DNA of 64,000 nucleotides from contig JAJXUK010000009.1 of assembly GCA_021782915.1 (NCBI GenBank), positions 1 to 64,000 on the forward strand. The letters are read 5' to 3'. This stretch comes from Actinomycetes bacterium. GTDB lineage: Bacteria > Actinomycetota > Acidimicrobiia > Acidimicrobiales > RAAP-2. Numbering within the stretch: position 1 is the first letter of the stretch; every line of letters begins with the position of its first letter. A program made the position numbers and the translations under genes. The notes under the pieces are model-generated. The model saw only the letters and a program-made list of their open reading frames with translations, was not told where the DNA came from and did no database searches. Shown here piece after piece: positions 42,064 to 51,612 of the stretch.

Positions 42064-42854
42064 GGCGGATCCTGGTGCGCAACGTGCTGATCCCCATCGT
42101 CTCGCTCGTGGTCGTGGGCCTGCTCTGGCAGGCGATCGTGGTGCTCTTCCACGTCGCGCCCTACGTCGCGCCGCGACCCCTGCAGGCGATCCAGGCGGTC
42201 ACCCAGAACTGGTCCAGCCTGTGGCCGCTCACCCTGGGCACGATCCGCGAGACGATCTACGGCTTCTTCACGGGCGCCGGCCTCGGCGTCGGCCTGGGCG
42301 TGATCATGGCCAAGGTCCCGGTGCTGCAGCGCTCGGTCTACCCGGTTCTGGTCACCTCCCAGGCGGTGCCCATCATCGCGCTGGCCTCGCCGCTGGTGCT
42401 GATCTTCGGCTTCTCGGTCGTGGTGATGGTGATCATCGTCGCCTGGATCGTCTTCTTCCCCGTGACCGTCAACGTGGTCGACGGACTGAGCCACGTCGAC
42501 CAGGACTTCCTGAACCTGGCGCGGGTCTACGGGGCCTCGCGCTGGCGGACCTTCGTGCACATCGAGGTCCCGGCCACGGCCAGCCCGCTCTTCTCCGGGC
42601 TCAAGATCGGGGCCACCTACGCCGTGACGGGGGCGGTGATCGGCGAGCTGGCCGCCTCGAGCGGCACCTCCCTGGCGCTTTACCAGGAGCACGCCAACAC
42701 CAACCTCAACGCCGCCGGGGTCTACGGGACCACGCTGCTCATGACCGTCATCGGCATCAGCTGGTTCCTCCTCGTGGTGCTCGCGGAGGTGGCCCTGACG
42801 CCATGGCAGCGCCGCAGCGTGGCGCGCCGGTATCCGTGGAGCCGGCGCGGGTAG
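42060..42854 (+). CDS. ABC transporter permease (SsuC/ThiX type)
   Basis: 264 residues from GTG 42060 (GTGA overlap with the ATPase). About six spans, with the EAA-like loop FLNLARVYGASRWRTFVHIE and VPATASPLFSGLKIGATYA. One permease gene only, so a homodimeric channel is expected. Confidence 0.92.
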   Translation: MRRILVRNVLIPIVSLVVVGLLWQAIVVLFHVAPYVAPRPLQAIQAVTQNWSSLWPLTLGTIRETIYGFFTGAGLGVGLGVIMAKVPVLQRSVYPVLVTSQAVPIIALASPLVLIFGFSVVVMVIIVAWIVFFPVTVNVVDGLSHVDQDFLNLARVYGASRWRTFVHIEVPATASPLFSGLKIGATYAVTGAVIGELAASSGTSLALYQEHANTNLNAAGVYGTTLLMTVIGISWFLLVVLAEVALTPWQRRSVARRYPWSRRG

Positions 42855-42886
42855 CATCGAGACACCTCGTTGAAAGGACGTCCGTG

Positions 42887-43900
42887 ATGCGACTGCGCTC
42901 CGTCTCCGTGGCCCTGGCCGGTGTGCTGGGCCTGAGCTCGATGATCGGCCTGGCCGGGCCCGCCCAGGCGGCCGCCAAGACGACCACGATCACCTTCGCC
43001 TACGACTTTCCAGGCCCGGACTTCGAGTTGACACCCCTGGTCGTGGCCCAGAAGCTCGGCTACTTCAGCGCGGCGGGCCTGAAGGTCAACGTGGTCTTCC
43101 CGCCGGACACCTCGACGACGACCAAGATGCTCACGACGGGCAAGGCCCAGATCGGCTTTCTCACGACGACCGACATGGGCGTGGCGATCAACGCCGGCGC
43201 ACCGATCCTGTCGGTGGCCAACTACTCGATGCGCAACAACTGGGCCCTCTTCGCCAAGCCGGGCTCGGGCGTGACCGCGGCGAATCTGAAGACGCGCCTG
43301 AAGGGCAAGCGGATCTTCTCCTACGGTGACACGTGGACCGAGGCCATGCTGCCCTTCGTGCTGCGCCACGCGGGCCTGAGCACCAGTCAGGTCAAGGTCA
43401 TCACCGCGCCCACGGGCAACGACCTCAACTACCTGCTGGCCGGCAAGGTCGACTTCTCGACCTCGACGACGAACTACGAGATCCCCGGCTTCGTGGGCTC
43501 GGGCACCAAGGGCAAGCTCGTGCAGATCCTGGGCACGGCGGTGGGCGCGCCCGACGTGCCGATCTGGGTCTACGCGGTGACGCGCGGCTACGCCGCCACG
43601 CACGGGGCGACCGTGAAGGCCTTCCTCTCGGCGCTTAAGCGGGCCACCGTGTGGGCGGCGAAGAACCCGGTGGCCGCCGCGGCGGACTTCACCGCGGCCT
43701 ACCCGAAGAGTGGCTACACCCCCGCCTACAACAAGATGGGCTGGCAGCTGACCGTCCCGTTCCTGACCAACGCGCAGGGCCAGTACTTCGTGCAGACCAA
43801 CGCGCAGTGGACCACCCTGGCCACGGCACTGAAGAGCATCAAGCTGATCTCCTCGGTGCCCGCGGCCTCGTCGTACTACACCAACAAGTTCCTGCCCTAG
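42887..43900 (+). CDS. ABC solute-binding protein, NMT1/THI5-like
   Basis: 337 residues from ATG 42887, with AAAGGACG upstream. Signal peptide RLRSVSVALAGVLGLSSMIG ending near AQAAA. The mature part has FAYDFPGPDFELTPLVVAQK, LGYFSAAGLKVNVV and KAQIGFLTTTDMGVAINAGA, typical of the NMT1/THI5 fold that binds pyrimidines, riboflavin or sulfonates. Downstream ribokinase and nucleoside hydrolase suggest a nucleoside or base ligand. Confidence 0.9.
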   Translation: MRLRSVSVALAGVLGLSSMIGLAGPAQAAAKTTTITFAYDFPGPDFELTPLVVAQKLGYFSAAGLKVNVVFPPDTSTTTKMLTTGKAQIGFLTTTDMGVAINAGAPILSVANYSMRNNWALFAKPGSGVTAANLKTRLKGKRIFSYGDTWTEAMLPFVLRHAGLSTSQVKVITAPTGNDLNYLLAGKVDFSTSTTNYEIPGFVGSGTKGKLVQILGTAVGAPDVPIWVYAVTRGYAATHGATVKAFLSALKRATVWAAKNPVAAAADFTAAYPKSGYTPAYNKMGWQLTVPFLTNAQGQYFVQTNAQWTTLATALKSIKLISSVPAASSYYTNKFLP

Positions 43901-44752
43901 GTGCTCACGGGCGACGGCCCCCTCGTCGGGGTCGTGGGCAGCTGCAACGTCGACTACGTGGTGCGCGTCGAGCACCTGGCGCGCCCCGGTGAGACCGTGC
44001 GCGGCGGGGACGTCGTGCGTCTCTTCGGGGGCAAGGGAGCCAACCAGGCCGTGGCGGCCGCGCGACTGGGCGCGCGGGTGAGCCTGCTGGGCTGCGTGGG
44101 TGAGGACGCCGACGGGGCCGGCACCCTGGAGGCGCTCCGATCCTCCGGCGTGGACGTGAGCGGGGTGTCTCGCTCTCCGCGGCCCACGGGCAGCGCCTTC
44201 ATCGCCGTGGACGGGGCCGGGGAGAACACCATCGTGGTCTCGCCGGGGGCCAACGCCGACGTGGACGTCGCGCGTGGCGACCTCGAGTCCTTCGACGTCG
44301 TGCTCGCCCAGCTCGAGGTGCCCGACGCGGTGATCGAGCAGGTCGCGGCCCGAGCGCGCCGCTGCGTGCTCAACGTCGCGCCCTATCGTGAGGTGCCGAG
44401 TGGGACCCTGGCGGCGTGCGCGGTGCTGATCGCCAATCGGGTCGAGGCCGAGGGCCTCGCGCTCGAGCAGCTCGCGCACGTGGTGATCACCGAGGGCGCC
44501 CAGGGCGCGCGCCACCTGCGCTTCGGTCGCGAGGTGGCCCGCGTCGGCGCGCCGAGACTCGAGGTGCACGACACCGTGGGCGCGGGTGACGCCTTCTGCG
44601 CGGCCTACGCGGTGCAGTTCGCGCGCGGGGCTGACGCCTACGATGCACTGGCATACGCGGTGGTGGCCGGCGCGCTGGCCACGCGGGCCACGGGGGCCCG
44701 AGGCTCACTGCCCACGCACGAGGAGGTGCGCGCGTGGCGCGACGACGCGTGA
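43901..44752 (+). CDS. Ribokinase-like PfkB kinase
   Basis: 283 residues; GTG 43901 abuts the binding-protein stop. VGVVGSCNVDYVVRVEHLAR, ribokinase GGKGANQAVAAARLGA, catalytic DTVGAGDAFCAAYAV. It probably phosphorylates ribose released by the next gene product, feeding the pentose phosphate pathway. The fold alone does not exclude other sugars. Confidence 0.88.
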   Translation: MLTGDGPLVGVVGSCNVDYVVRVEHLARPGETVRGGDVVRLFGGKGANQAVAAARLGARVSLLGCVGEDADGAGTLEALRSSGVDVSGVSRSPRPTGSAFIAVDGAGENTIVVSPGANADVDVARGDLESFDVVLAQLEVPDAVIEQVAARARRCVLNVAPYREVPSGTLAACAVLIANRVEAEGLALEQLAHVVITEGAQGARHLRFGREVARVGAPRLEVHDTVGAGDAFCAAYAVQFARGADAYDALAYAVVAGALATRATGARGSLPTHEEVRAWRDDA

Positions 44753-45660
44753 TCATCGACACCGATCCCGGGGTGGACGACGCCGTGGCGATCCTGCTCG
44801 CCCTGGCCAGTGACGAGCTGGAGGTCGTGGGGATCACGACGGTGGCGGGCAACGTCGGCGTGGACGCGACGACCCTCAACGCCCGACGCCTGCTCGAGCT
44901 CGCGGGTCGGCCCGACGTGCCGGTGGCGCGCGGGGCGTCGAGGCCGCTCAACGGCTCGCCCCAGCTGGACGTGAGCGTGCACGGCGCCGACGGGCTGGGC
45001 GACCTGCTCTGGGACGAGCCGCGGGTGCGCGAGCACCACCTCGACGCGGTGGACCTGCTGCACGAGGCCATCACCGAGGCGCCGACGTCGATCGTGGCGA
45101 TCGGGCCGCTCACCAACCTGGCTCGACTGCTGGAGCGCTACCCGGGCGACGACGAGGCGCCCGAGCAGGTCGTCGTCATGGGTGGTGCGTCCTTCGAGGG
45201 CAACGTGACGCCGGCGGCCGAGTTCAACGTCTGGTACGACCCCGAGGCCGCCGCCGTGGTGGCCGGCGCGAGCTGGCCGATGGTGTTCATGCCCCTGGAC
45301 CTGACCCACCAGGCCCTCATGGACGACGAGGACCTCGCTCGGCTGCGCGCGCTGGACACGCCGGTGGGCCGGCGCGTGGCCGACATGCTCGAGCCCTACG
45401 CCGCCTTCCACGACGAGTGGTACGGCACGCGCGACGTCATCATGCACGACGCGACGGCGGTCTACGAGCTGATCGATCCCAGCGCCATCACCAAGCAGGG
45501 CGTGGGCCTCAGCGTGGAGACCTCCGGCACGTACTCGCGCGGAGCGACCTGGTTCGACCGACGCCGCGTGAACGAGACCAGCTCGACGCGCGTCGGGCTC
45601 AGCCTGGACAACGAGCTCTTCGTCACGGTGATCCTGGAGCGCCTGGCGCGCTTCGCCTAG
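44734..45660 (+). CDS. Nucleoside hydrolase (IunH/RihA type)
   Basis: 308 residues from GTG 44734, overlapping the kinase by 19 bp. Calcium site IIDTDPGVDDAVAILLAL, then VVMGGASFEGNVTPAAEFNV and WYDPEAAAVVAGA. It splits ribonucleosides into base and ribose. The cluster therefore reads: import, hydrolysis, ribose phosphorylation. Confidence 0.93.
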   Translation: MARRRVIIDTDPGVDDAVAILLALASDELEVVGITTVAGNVGVDATTLNARRLLELAGRPDVPVARGASRPLNGSPQLDVSVHGADGLGDLLWDEPRVREHHLDAVDLLHEAITEAPTSIVAIGPLTNLARLLERYPGDDEAPEQVVVMGGASFEGNVTPAAEFNVWYDPEAAAVVAGASWPMVFMPLDLTHQALMDDEDLARLRALDTPVGRRVADMLEPYAAFHDEWYGTRDVIMHDATAVYELIDPSAITKQGVGLSVETSGTYSRGATWFDRRRVNETSSTRVGLSLDNELFVTVILERLARFA

Positions 45661-45662
45661 GC

Positions 45663-47108
45663 CTAGTAGCGGTAGCCGTCTGACTTGAAGGGCCCCTCGA
45701 CGGGCACGCCCAGGTAGTCGGCCTGCTGCTTGCTCAGCGTGGTCAGTTTCACGCCGAGGGCGTCCAGGTGCAGTCGCGCGACCTTCTCGTCGAGGTACTT
45801 GGGCAGCACGTAGACCTTCTTGTCGTAGTCGGCGTGGTGGGTGTAGAGCTCGATCTGAGCCATCACCTGATTGGTGAAGGAGTTGCTCATGACGAAGCTC
45901 GGGTGCCCGGTGGCGTTGCCGAGGTTCAGCAGACGGCCCTCGCTCAGCACGATGATCGAGCGACCGGTGGGCAGGGTCCACTTGTCGACCTGGGGCTTGA
46001 TGGTCTCACGTGTGACCCCGGCCAGGCCGGCGAGCCCGGCCATGTCGATCTCGTTGTCGAAGTGACCGATGTTGCCCAGGATCGCCTGGTGCTTCATCGC
46101 CAGCATGTGCTCGACGCGCACGATGTCCCGGTTGCCCGTGGCGGTTATGACGATGTCGGCCTGGGCGATGGCGTCCTCGAGTGTCGTGACCTGGAAGCCG
46201 TCCATGGCGGCCTGCAGCGCGCAGATCGGGTCGATCTCGGTCACGATCACGCGTGCGCCCTGGCCGCGCAGCGACTCCGCCGAGCCCTTGCCCACGTCGC
46301 CGTAGCCACACACCACCGCGACCTTGCCGCCGATGAGCGTGTCGGTGGCGCGATTGATGCCGTCGATCAGCGAGTGCCGGCAGCCGTACTTGTTGTCGAA
46401 CTTCGACTTGGTCACCGAGTCGTTGACGTTGAAGGCGCGAAACAGCAGCGAGCCATCGCGCTCGCGCTCGTAGAGGCGGTGCACCCCGGTGGTGGTCTCC
46501 TCGGAGACGCCGATGATTCCGGAGGCCATCGGCTCGAAGATTCGCTCACCGGAGCCGATGATGCGCTCGAGCAGCTCGAGCACGACGCGGTACTCGGCGC
46601 TGGTGGACTCGTCGGGTTCGGGCACGAAGCCCGCACGCTCGAACTCGAGACCCTTGTGCACGAGAAGGGTCGCGTCGCCGCCGTCGTCGAGGATCATCGT
46701 CGGCCCGGCGTGACCCGGCCAGCGCAGCACCTGCTCGGTGCACCACCAGTACTCCTCCAGGCTCTCGCCCTTCCAGGCGAAGACCGGCACGCCCCGCGGA
46801 TCCTTCGGCGTGCCGTGGGGCCCCACGGCCACAGCGGCCGCGGCGTGGTCCTGGGTCGAAAAGATGTTGCAGCTGGCCCAGCGCACCTCGGCGCCCAGGG
46901 CCACCAGGGTCTCGATCAGGACCGCGGTCTGGATGGTCATGTGCAGCGAGCCGCTGACGCGCGCGCCGGCGAGGGGCTTCGCGTCCGCGTACTCGGCGCG
47001 CATCGCCATGAGCCCGGGCATCTCGTGCTCGGCCAGGATGATCTCGGCACGCCCGAAGCTGGCGAGAGAGAGGTCGGCAACCTTGAAGTCAAGGGCGTGA
47101 GAGGTCAT
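45663..47108 (-). CDS. ahcY: Adenosylhomocysteinase
   Basis: 481 residues from ATG 47108, fixed by AGGAG 4 nt upstream. [34 protein letters not shown], cofactor site [20 protein letters not shown], and the invariant C-terminus SDGYRY that completes the NAD site of the partner subunit. It hydrolyses S-adenosylhomocysteine to adenosine and homocysteine. It converges on the nucleoside hydrolase gene with a 2-bp gap. No SAH riboswitch pattern was found upstream. Confidence 0.96.
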   Translation of the reverse strand: MTSHALDFKVADLSLASFGRAEIILAEHEMPGLMAMRAEYADAKPLAGARVSGSLHMTIQTAVLIETLVALGAEVRWASCNIFSTQDHAAAAVAVGPHGTPKDPRGVPVFAWKGESLEEYWWCTEQVLRWPGHAGPTMILDDGGDATLLVHKGLEFERAGFVPEPDESTSAEYRVVLELLERIIGSGERIFEPMASGIIGVSEETTTGVHRLYERERDGSLLFRAFNVNDSVTKSKFDNKYGCRHSLIDGINRATDTLIGGKVAVVCGYGDVGKGSAESLRGQGARVIVTEIDPICALQAAMDGFQVTTLEDAIAQADIVITATGNRDIVRVEHMLAMKHQAILGNIGHFDNEIDMAGLAGLAGVTRETIKPQVDKWTLPTGRSIIVLSEGRLLNLGNATGHPSFVMSNSFTNQVMAQIELYTHHADYDKKVYVLPKYLDEKVARLHLDALGVKLTTLSKQQADYLGVPVEGPFKSDGYRY

Positions 47109-47257
47109 AGTTCTCCTGAGGATCGTCTGTGGCCGGCGCCGACCTCTGTCGTGAACGCCGCCCTCGATCGTAGTGGGGCGTTTCGCGCTCGGCGACCCTG
47201 CGTCGCGAGGGACGCGGCCCGGTGCGTGGGCGCGCACGGGCCGGCGTCGGGCCTGGC

Positions 47258-48760
47258 TTAGGCGGCCTCGAGGACGAGCTCGTCATCGAGGGGACCGTCG
47301 AGGTCGATGTCGCGAGCGCTCGGGCGACCGACGAGGCCCATGAGGATGATGGCGCTAGCCGCGAAGAGCGATCCGACCTCGAAGACGACGTGCATCCCGT
47401 GCACCAGGACCATCACTTGACGGGCCCGAGCCACCGGGTCCGCGCTCGCGAGGAACTGGGCGTGGTCGGTCACCGAGGAGAAGACGTTCACGAGTACGGC
47501 CAGTCCGACGGCGGCTCCCAGCTGCTGGGAGACGTTGACCAGACCCGACGCCGCGCCGGCGTCGCGCGGACTGACGCCCTCGAGCGAGAGGGTGGCCAGG
47601 GACACGAAGGAGAGCCCCGAGCCCATCGCGAGCAGGAGGATCACCGACAGCACCGCTGCGTAGCCCGCTCCGGCCCCGATCCGCGACGCGTTGAGCATGC
47701 TCAGGCCGACCAGGGACACGCCTACCAGGGCCAAGGTGCGCGGGGCCACGCGCCGCATCAGGACGCGGCTGACGAGCTGGGAGGTGGCGAAGATGGTCAG
47801 GGGCATGGGCAGGAACGCCAGGCCCGCGCGCAGTGGCGAGTAGTGCTGGACGTCCTGGAGGAACTGGGTGAGGTAGAAGAAGACGCCGAACATCCCCGCG
47901 TAGACGAGCCCACGGGTCGCGTTGGCGCCCGACCGCGTGGCGTTGGCCAGGAGTCGCAGCGGCACGACCGGCTCTTGGGCGCGTGACTCGACACGCACGA
48001 AGACGCCCAGGAGCCCCACCCCGAGGGCCAAGGGCCCGAGGGCCAAGGGCGCGCCCCAGCCTTGGGTGCCCGCCTCGACCAGACCGAGGACCAGACCGGT
48101 CATCCCCAGGGTCGAGGTGAGGGCGCCGGCGAGGTCGAAGCGCCCGGTGCGCTTCGGGGTCTCGCTCAGAACGATGCGAGCGAGCACGGCCACCAGGGCA
48201 CCGATGGGCACGTTGACGAACATCGTCCAGCGCCAGGAGACGAACTCGGTGAGCAGGCCCCCGGCGAGCAGGCCGATCGCCCCGCCGGCGGCCGAGACCG
48301 CGGTGTACATCGCCAGGGCGCGGGTGCGCGCGGGGCCCTCGGGGAAGGCGACCGTGAGCAGCGACAGGGCCGACGGGGCCGCGAGGGCGCCACCGAGTCC
48401 TTGCGCCGCGCGGGCGATGAGGAGCATGGTCGGGTCACTCGCCAGGCCACCGAGCATCGAGCTGAGCGTGAAGAGGATCAGCCCGGCGAGAAAGACCCGG
48501 CGCCGTCCGAGCAGGTCGCCCGCGCGCGCGCCCAGCAGCAGGAAGCCGCCGAAGGCCAGGACGTAGATGTTGAGCACCCAGGACAGGCCGGTTCCCGAGA
48601 AGCCCAGGCTCGTCTGGATGTGGGGCAGCGCGACGTTGACGATCGTCCCGTCGAGTACGACCATCATCTGGGCAGCCAGAATGACCAGGAGATACACGGT
48701 GGGGTGGGCGAGCCCGGCGCGGAGGCGGCTCGTGGACGGGACGGTGGTGACCTCGGGCAT
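47258..48760 (-). CDS. MFS drug efflux transporter, DHA2 (EmrB/QacA) family
   Basis: About 500 residues from ATG 48760; TTG 48766 is an alternative. Fourteen hydrophobic segments are suggested. Motifs: [20 protein letters not shown] (DHA2 motif D1), [18 protein letters not shown] (motif A) and the C-type [20 protein letters not shown]. It exports drugs or lipophilic cations by proton antiport. A TetR gene is divergent, with an operator over this gene's -10 (TATACT, 48811-48816, minus strand). Confidence 0.92.
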   Translation of the reverse strand: MPEVTTVPSTSRLRAGLAHPTVYLLVILAAQMMVVLDGTIVNVALPHIQTSLGFSGTGLSWVLNIYVLAFGGFLLLGARAGDLLGRRRVFLAGLILFTLSSMLGGLASDPTMLLIARAAQGLGGALAAPSALSLLTVAFPEGPARTRALAMYTAVSAAGGAIGLLAGGLLTEFVSWRWTMFVNVPIGALVAVLARIVLSETPKRTGRFDLAGALTSTLGMTGLVLGLVEAGTQGWGAPLALGPLALGVGLLGVFVRVESRAQEPVVPLRLLANATRSGANATRGLVYAGMFGVFFYLTQFLQDVQHYSPLRAGLAFLPMPLTIFATSQLVSRVLMRRVAPRTLALVGVSLVGLSMLNASRIGAGAGYAAVLSVILLLAMGSGLSFVSLATLSLEGVSPRDAGAASGLVNVSQQLGAAVGLAVLVNVFSSVTDHAQFLASADPVARARQVMVLVHGMHVVFEVGSLFAASAIILMGLVGRPSARDIDLDGPLDDELVLEAA

Positions 48761-48801
48761 TGACAACGACCTTTCGGGTGGTACGCTTGAAACGGAAGGT
48801 T

Positions 48802-48822
48802 CCTCCGTCTAGTATACGGAGG
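48802..48822. promoter_or_regulatory. TetR operator over the divergent efflux/tetR promoters
   Basis: CCTCCGT (48802-48808), 7 nt, ACGGAGG (48816-48822): a perfect 7-7-7 inverted repeat. The middle contains TATACT on the minus strand, a near-ideal -10 for the efflux gene, and TAGTAT on the plus strand. A bound repressor would silence both directions. Confidence 0.7.
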
Positions 48823-48874
48823 CTCCCTCCACTTAGCAACACCTCGGTGGGACATATTTTCGGAGGCGATGGCG

Positions 48875-49453
48875 ATGACCATCCAGGAGAGCGCGAGGAC
48901 CTCCGAGGAGCGCCCGCAACGCGCCGACGCACGGCGCAACCATGAGCTGCTCCTCGTGGCCGCGCGCGAGCTGTTCGAAGAGGGCGCCGACCCGTCGATG
49001 GAGGCGATCGCCAAGCGCGCTGGCGTCGGCATCGGCACCCTGTACCGGCACTTTCCCAAGCGCATCGACGTCGTCGAGGCGGTCTATCGCGACGATGTCG
49101 AGCAGGTCGCGACGGTGGCCGAACGAGCGGTGCTCGAGCTGGATCCCTGGGAGGCCGTGGACGTCTTCATGCACGCCTTCGTGAGTTACGCCCTGGGCAA
49201 GCGCCGGTTCCTCAACGAGCTGCGCGAGGCCTTCGAGAAGAACCCCGAGCTCAAGAGCGCATCGCGTGAACGACTTGACGGTGCGGTTCGGCTGGTCGTC
49301 GAGACGGCCCAGCGTGCGGGTGTGGTGCGCACTGACCTCACGAGTGAGGAGATATACGGCCTGGTGGGATCGATGTGCATGAGCGCCTCGCTCACCGCTG
49401 AGCAGTGCGAACGACTCATCGATCTGATTCTTGACGGCCTGAGAGTGCGTTAG
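48875..49453 (+). CDS. TetR-family transcriptional regulator
   Basis: 192 residues from ATG 48875, where GGAGG has an 8-nt spacing; ATG 48869 would leave only 2 nt. HTH: SMEAIAKRAGVGIGTLYRHF then PKRIDVVEAVYRD. The C-terminal helical domain (about residues 70-190) would bind the drug or ligand. Divergence from a DHA2 pump with a shared palindrome makes it the probable repressor. Confidence 0.93.
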   Translation: MTIQESARTSEERPQRADARRNHELLLVAARELFEEGADPSMEAIAKRAGVGIGTLYRHFPKRIDVVEAVYRDDVEQVATVAERAVLELDPWEAVDVFMHAFVSYALGKRRFLNELREAFEKNPELKSASRERLDGAVRLVVETAQRAGVVRTDLTSEEIYGLVGSMCMSASLTAEQCERLIDLILDGLRVR

Positions 49454-49667
49454 ATAGCACGGCCACGGCGCCGATGCTCCTGCTCGGGATGGAATCGGTT
49501 CTGCGCTGCGTCGAGGATGAGACGACTCGGGCCCGAGTGTTCCACCCGATTCCACCAACCAGTTGGGTCGCCTCAGGCGTCTGAGTCCCACCCCGTCAGC
49601 CCCGCGCGAGACAGGAGCACCTGTCGCCTCGCAGAGCTCATAAGGCCCGTGCGCGGCTGTGGGACGG

Positions 49668-49685
49668 CCGGGCGTAACGGCCCGG
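49668..49685. terminator. Hairpin between convergent tetR and ychF
   Basis: CCGGGC-GTAACG-GCCCGG, a 6-bp stem with 6-nt loop, 7 bp beyond the ychF stop codon on the minus strand. No T-run follows, so termination is only suggested by position. Confidence 0.4.
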
Positions 49686-49691
49686 GGGGCC

Positions 49692-50771
49692 TCAGACCCC
49701 GACTCTGAACTCCACGACGTCGCCGTCGCGCATGACGTATTCCTTGCCCTCGATGCGAGTTCTGCCCGCCGAGCGCACCGCCGCCAGTGAACCGGCCTGC
49801 ATCAGATCATCGAAGGAGACCACTTCGGCCTTGATGAAGTGCTTCTGGAAGTCGGTGTGGATCACGCCCGCCGCTTCGGGGGCGGTGGCGCCCTGGTGGA
49901 TGGTCCAGGCCCGGGCCTCCTTGGGCCCGGCGGTGAGAAAGGTTTGCAGGCCCAGGGTGGTGAAGCCGACGCGCGAGAGAGCGGCCAGGCCCGACTCGTG
50001 TTGGCCGTAGGACTCGAGCAGCTCGAGGGCCTCCGGCTCGTCGAGGCCGGCGAGCTCCGCCTCGATCTTGGCGCAGAGGATGACGCAGGGCGACGGGGCG
50101 ACGGAGGCGCGCAGTTCCGCCTGGCGTGCGACGTCGCTCAAGGTCTCCTCGTCCACGTTGAAGACGTAGATGAAGGGCTTGTCGGTCAGCAGGTGCAGCT
50201 CGGCCAGAGCGGCGTGATCGACCTGGTCGCCCACGGCCGAGAGGACCTGGCCGTCGTCCAGGAGGGCTCGAGCGCGTTGCAGCTGCTCCAGGCGACCGGC
50301 CGCCTCCGCGGAGCGCTTGGCGTCACGCTCGACGCGCGGCAAGGCCTTGTCGATGCTCTGGATGTCCGCGAGGATGAGCTCGGTCTCGATCGTCGCGACG
50401 TCGCTGGCCGGGTCGATGCGGCCCTCGACGTGGATGACGTCGTCGTCGTGGAAGGCCCGCACGACCTCGCAGATGGCGTCGGACTCGCGGATCGCGGCCA
50501 GGAACTGATTGCCCAGCCCCTCTCCCTCCGAGGCTCCCTTGACGATGCCGGCGATGTCCACGAAGGTGACTTGCGCGGGGATGATCTTCTCGGAGTGAAA
50601 GATGTGCGCCAGCGCGCCCAGGCGCGCGTCGGGGACCGCGACGACGCCCACGTTGGGCTCGATCGTGGCGAAGGGGTAGTTGGCCGCGAGGACCTCGTTG
50701 TTGGTCAGGGCGTTGAAGAGGGTGGACTTGCCGACGTTGGGCAGGCCGACGATGCCAATCGAGAGACCCAT
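49692..50771 (-). CDS. ychF: Ribosome-associated GTPase/ATPase YchF (OLA1)
   Basis: 359 residues. G1 motif IVGLPNVGKSTLFNALTNN, switch region FVDIAGIVKGASEGEGLGNQ, and a C-terminal TGS domain (VIHTDFQKHFIKAEVVSFDD, ending VEFRVGV). Length and motifs match the universally conserved YchF, involved in stress response and ribosome function. A TAGCCT -10 box lies 10 nt before ATG 50771, so the leader may be only about 3 nt. Confidence 0.95.
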   Translation of the reverse strand: MGLSIGIVGLPNVGKSTLFNALTNNEVLAANYPFATIEPNVGVVAVPDARLGALAHIFHSEKIIPAQVTFVDIAGIVKGASEGEGLGNQFLAAIRESDAICEVVRAFHDDDVIHVEGRIDPASDVATIETELILADIQSIDKALPRVERDAKRSAEAAGRLEQLQRARALLDDGQVLSAVGDQVDHAALAELHLLTDKPFIYVFNVDEETLSDVARQAELRASVAPSPCVILCAKIEAELAGLDEPEALELLESYGQHESGLAALSRVGFTTLGLQTFLTAGPKEARAWTIHQGATAPEAAGVIHTDFQKHFIKAEVVSFDDLMQAGSLAAVRSAGRTRIEGKEYVMRDGDVVEFRVGV

Positions 50772-50869
50772 AGGGCAGTCCAGGCTAGTGGACGGCGCCG
50801 TGGCACAAATTGGGGAGGGATTGAGGATTCTCGGAGACGATTCACAGGCTTGCGCGTGACGATGGGCCC

Positions 50870-51256
50870 ATGCGAATCCGTACGCGACGCCGACTTCGTG
50901 CGATCGGCTCCTGGGCGAGCGCCGGGACCCTCACGCTCCTGCTGTCCGGAACTGCGTTGGCCCTCACCGCGCACCACTCGCCGAGCGTTCCGGCGACCCA
51001 GCAGTTGGCCGCTCATGACGCCACGACGACCAGCACGCCGGGTGCCCCGCCCAGCACCGAGGCGCCCGTCACCACTCCCAGTGCCAACGCGCCGGTGATC
51101 CCGACGACGATGACGATCACCTACGCCGGAGGGGGCTACGGCGACGACCAGGGTGGCGACGACTCCTGGTCTGGCGCCGCGGCCGGGGGCACCTCGTCGA
51201 GCCCTAACCCGGGTGCGCCGAGCTACTCGGAGGGCTCCAGCAGCGGCGACAACTGA
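50870..51256 (+). CDS. Small secreted or anchored Thr/Ser/Pro/Gly-rich protein
   Basis: 128 residues. A twin-arginine-rich start (RIRTRRRLRAIGSW) and hydrophobic segment (AGTLTLLLSGTALALTA) form a signal peptide. The rest is low-complexity: TTTSTPGAPPSTEAPVTTP, then a Gly/Asp/Ser-rich tail. No catalytic motif is present. It may be a cell-surface spacer protein. The function is unknown. Confidence 0.6.
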   Translation: MRIRTRRRLRAIGSWASAGTLTLLLSGTALALTAHHSPSVPATQQLAAHDATTTSTPGAPPSTEAPVTTPSANAPVIPTTMTITYAGGGYGDDQGGDDSWSGAAAGGTSSSPNPGAPSYSEGSSSGDN

Positions 51257-51289
51257 GTGCGTCGAGTACCGCCGCGCTGATCGGCGGGA

Positions 51290-51568
51290 CTAGCCGTGTC
51301 CGACGTGGAACGCGCCACAGCGTGGGTCCGAGCACACGTAGACGTGCATCGCGCGTCCTTCGCGTAGCCCCTGGGCTCGGGCCACCGACTCGGCGGCCTC
51401 ACGCGTGGGGTAGGCCTTCTTCGGGCGACCATCAACGTTGACGTGACTGGCGAGTCCGCGCCGGATAGATCGGCCGGACAGTCGAGGGCGCTGCTCCGCG
51501 CGCCGCGCGGCACGGGCGACGGCGACGACCGCCAGGACGGCCAGTACGAGCACGACGAGGCTAGCCAT
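51290..51568 (-). CDS. Small membrane-anchored protein with C-terminal Cys/His motif
   Basis: 92 residues from ATG 51568 with AAAGAG upstream. One N-terminal span (SLVVLVLAVLAVVAVARAA), a basic middle, and the tail VYVCSDPRCGAFHVGHG. That tail resembles half of a zinc ribbon or a phage-type small Cys/His protein. The central PTREAAESVARAQG fits a short alpha/beta unit. No named family was recognised. It is 44 bp downstream of the ccdA stop and reads the same way, so it may be part of that operon. Confidence 0.65.
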   Translation of the reverse strand: MASLVVLVLAVLAVVAVARAARRAEQRPRLSGRSIRRGLASHVNVDGRPKKAYPTREAAESVARAQGLREGRAMHVYVCSDPRCGAFHVGHG

Positions 51569-51612
51569 GTCTCTTTGATGGTACGACGAGGTTCTTCTGG
51601 CGTGGACGCGGG

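Noticed and set aside
47109-47190. SAH or SAM riboswitch upstream of ahcY
   Set aside because: The short leader lacks the conserved SAH-aptamer core and cannot form its pseudoknot by eye.
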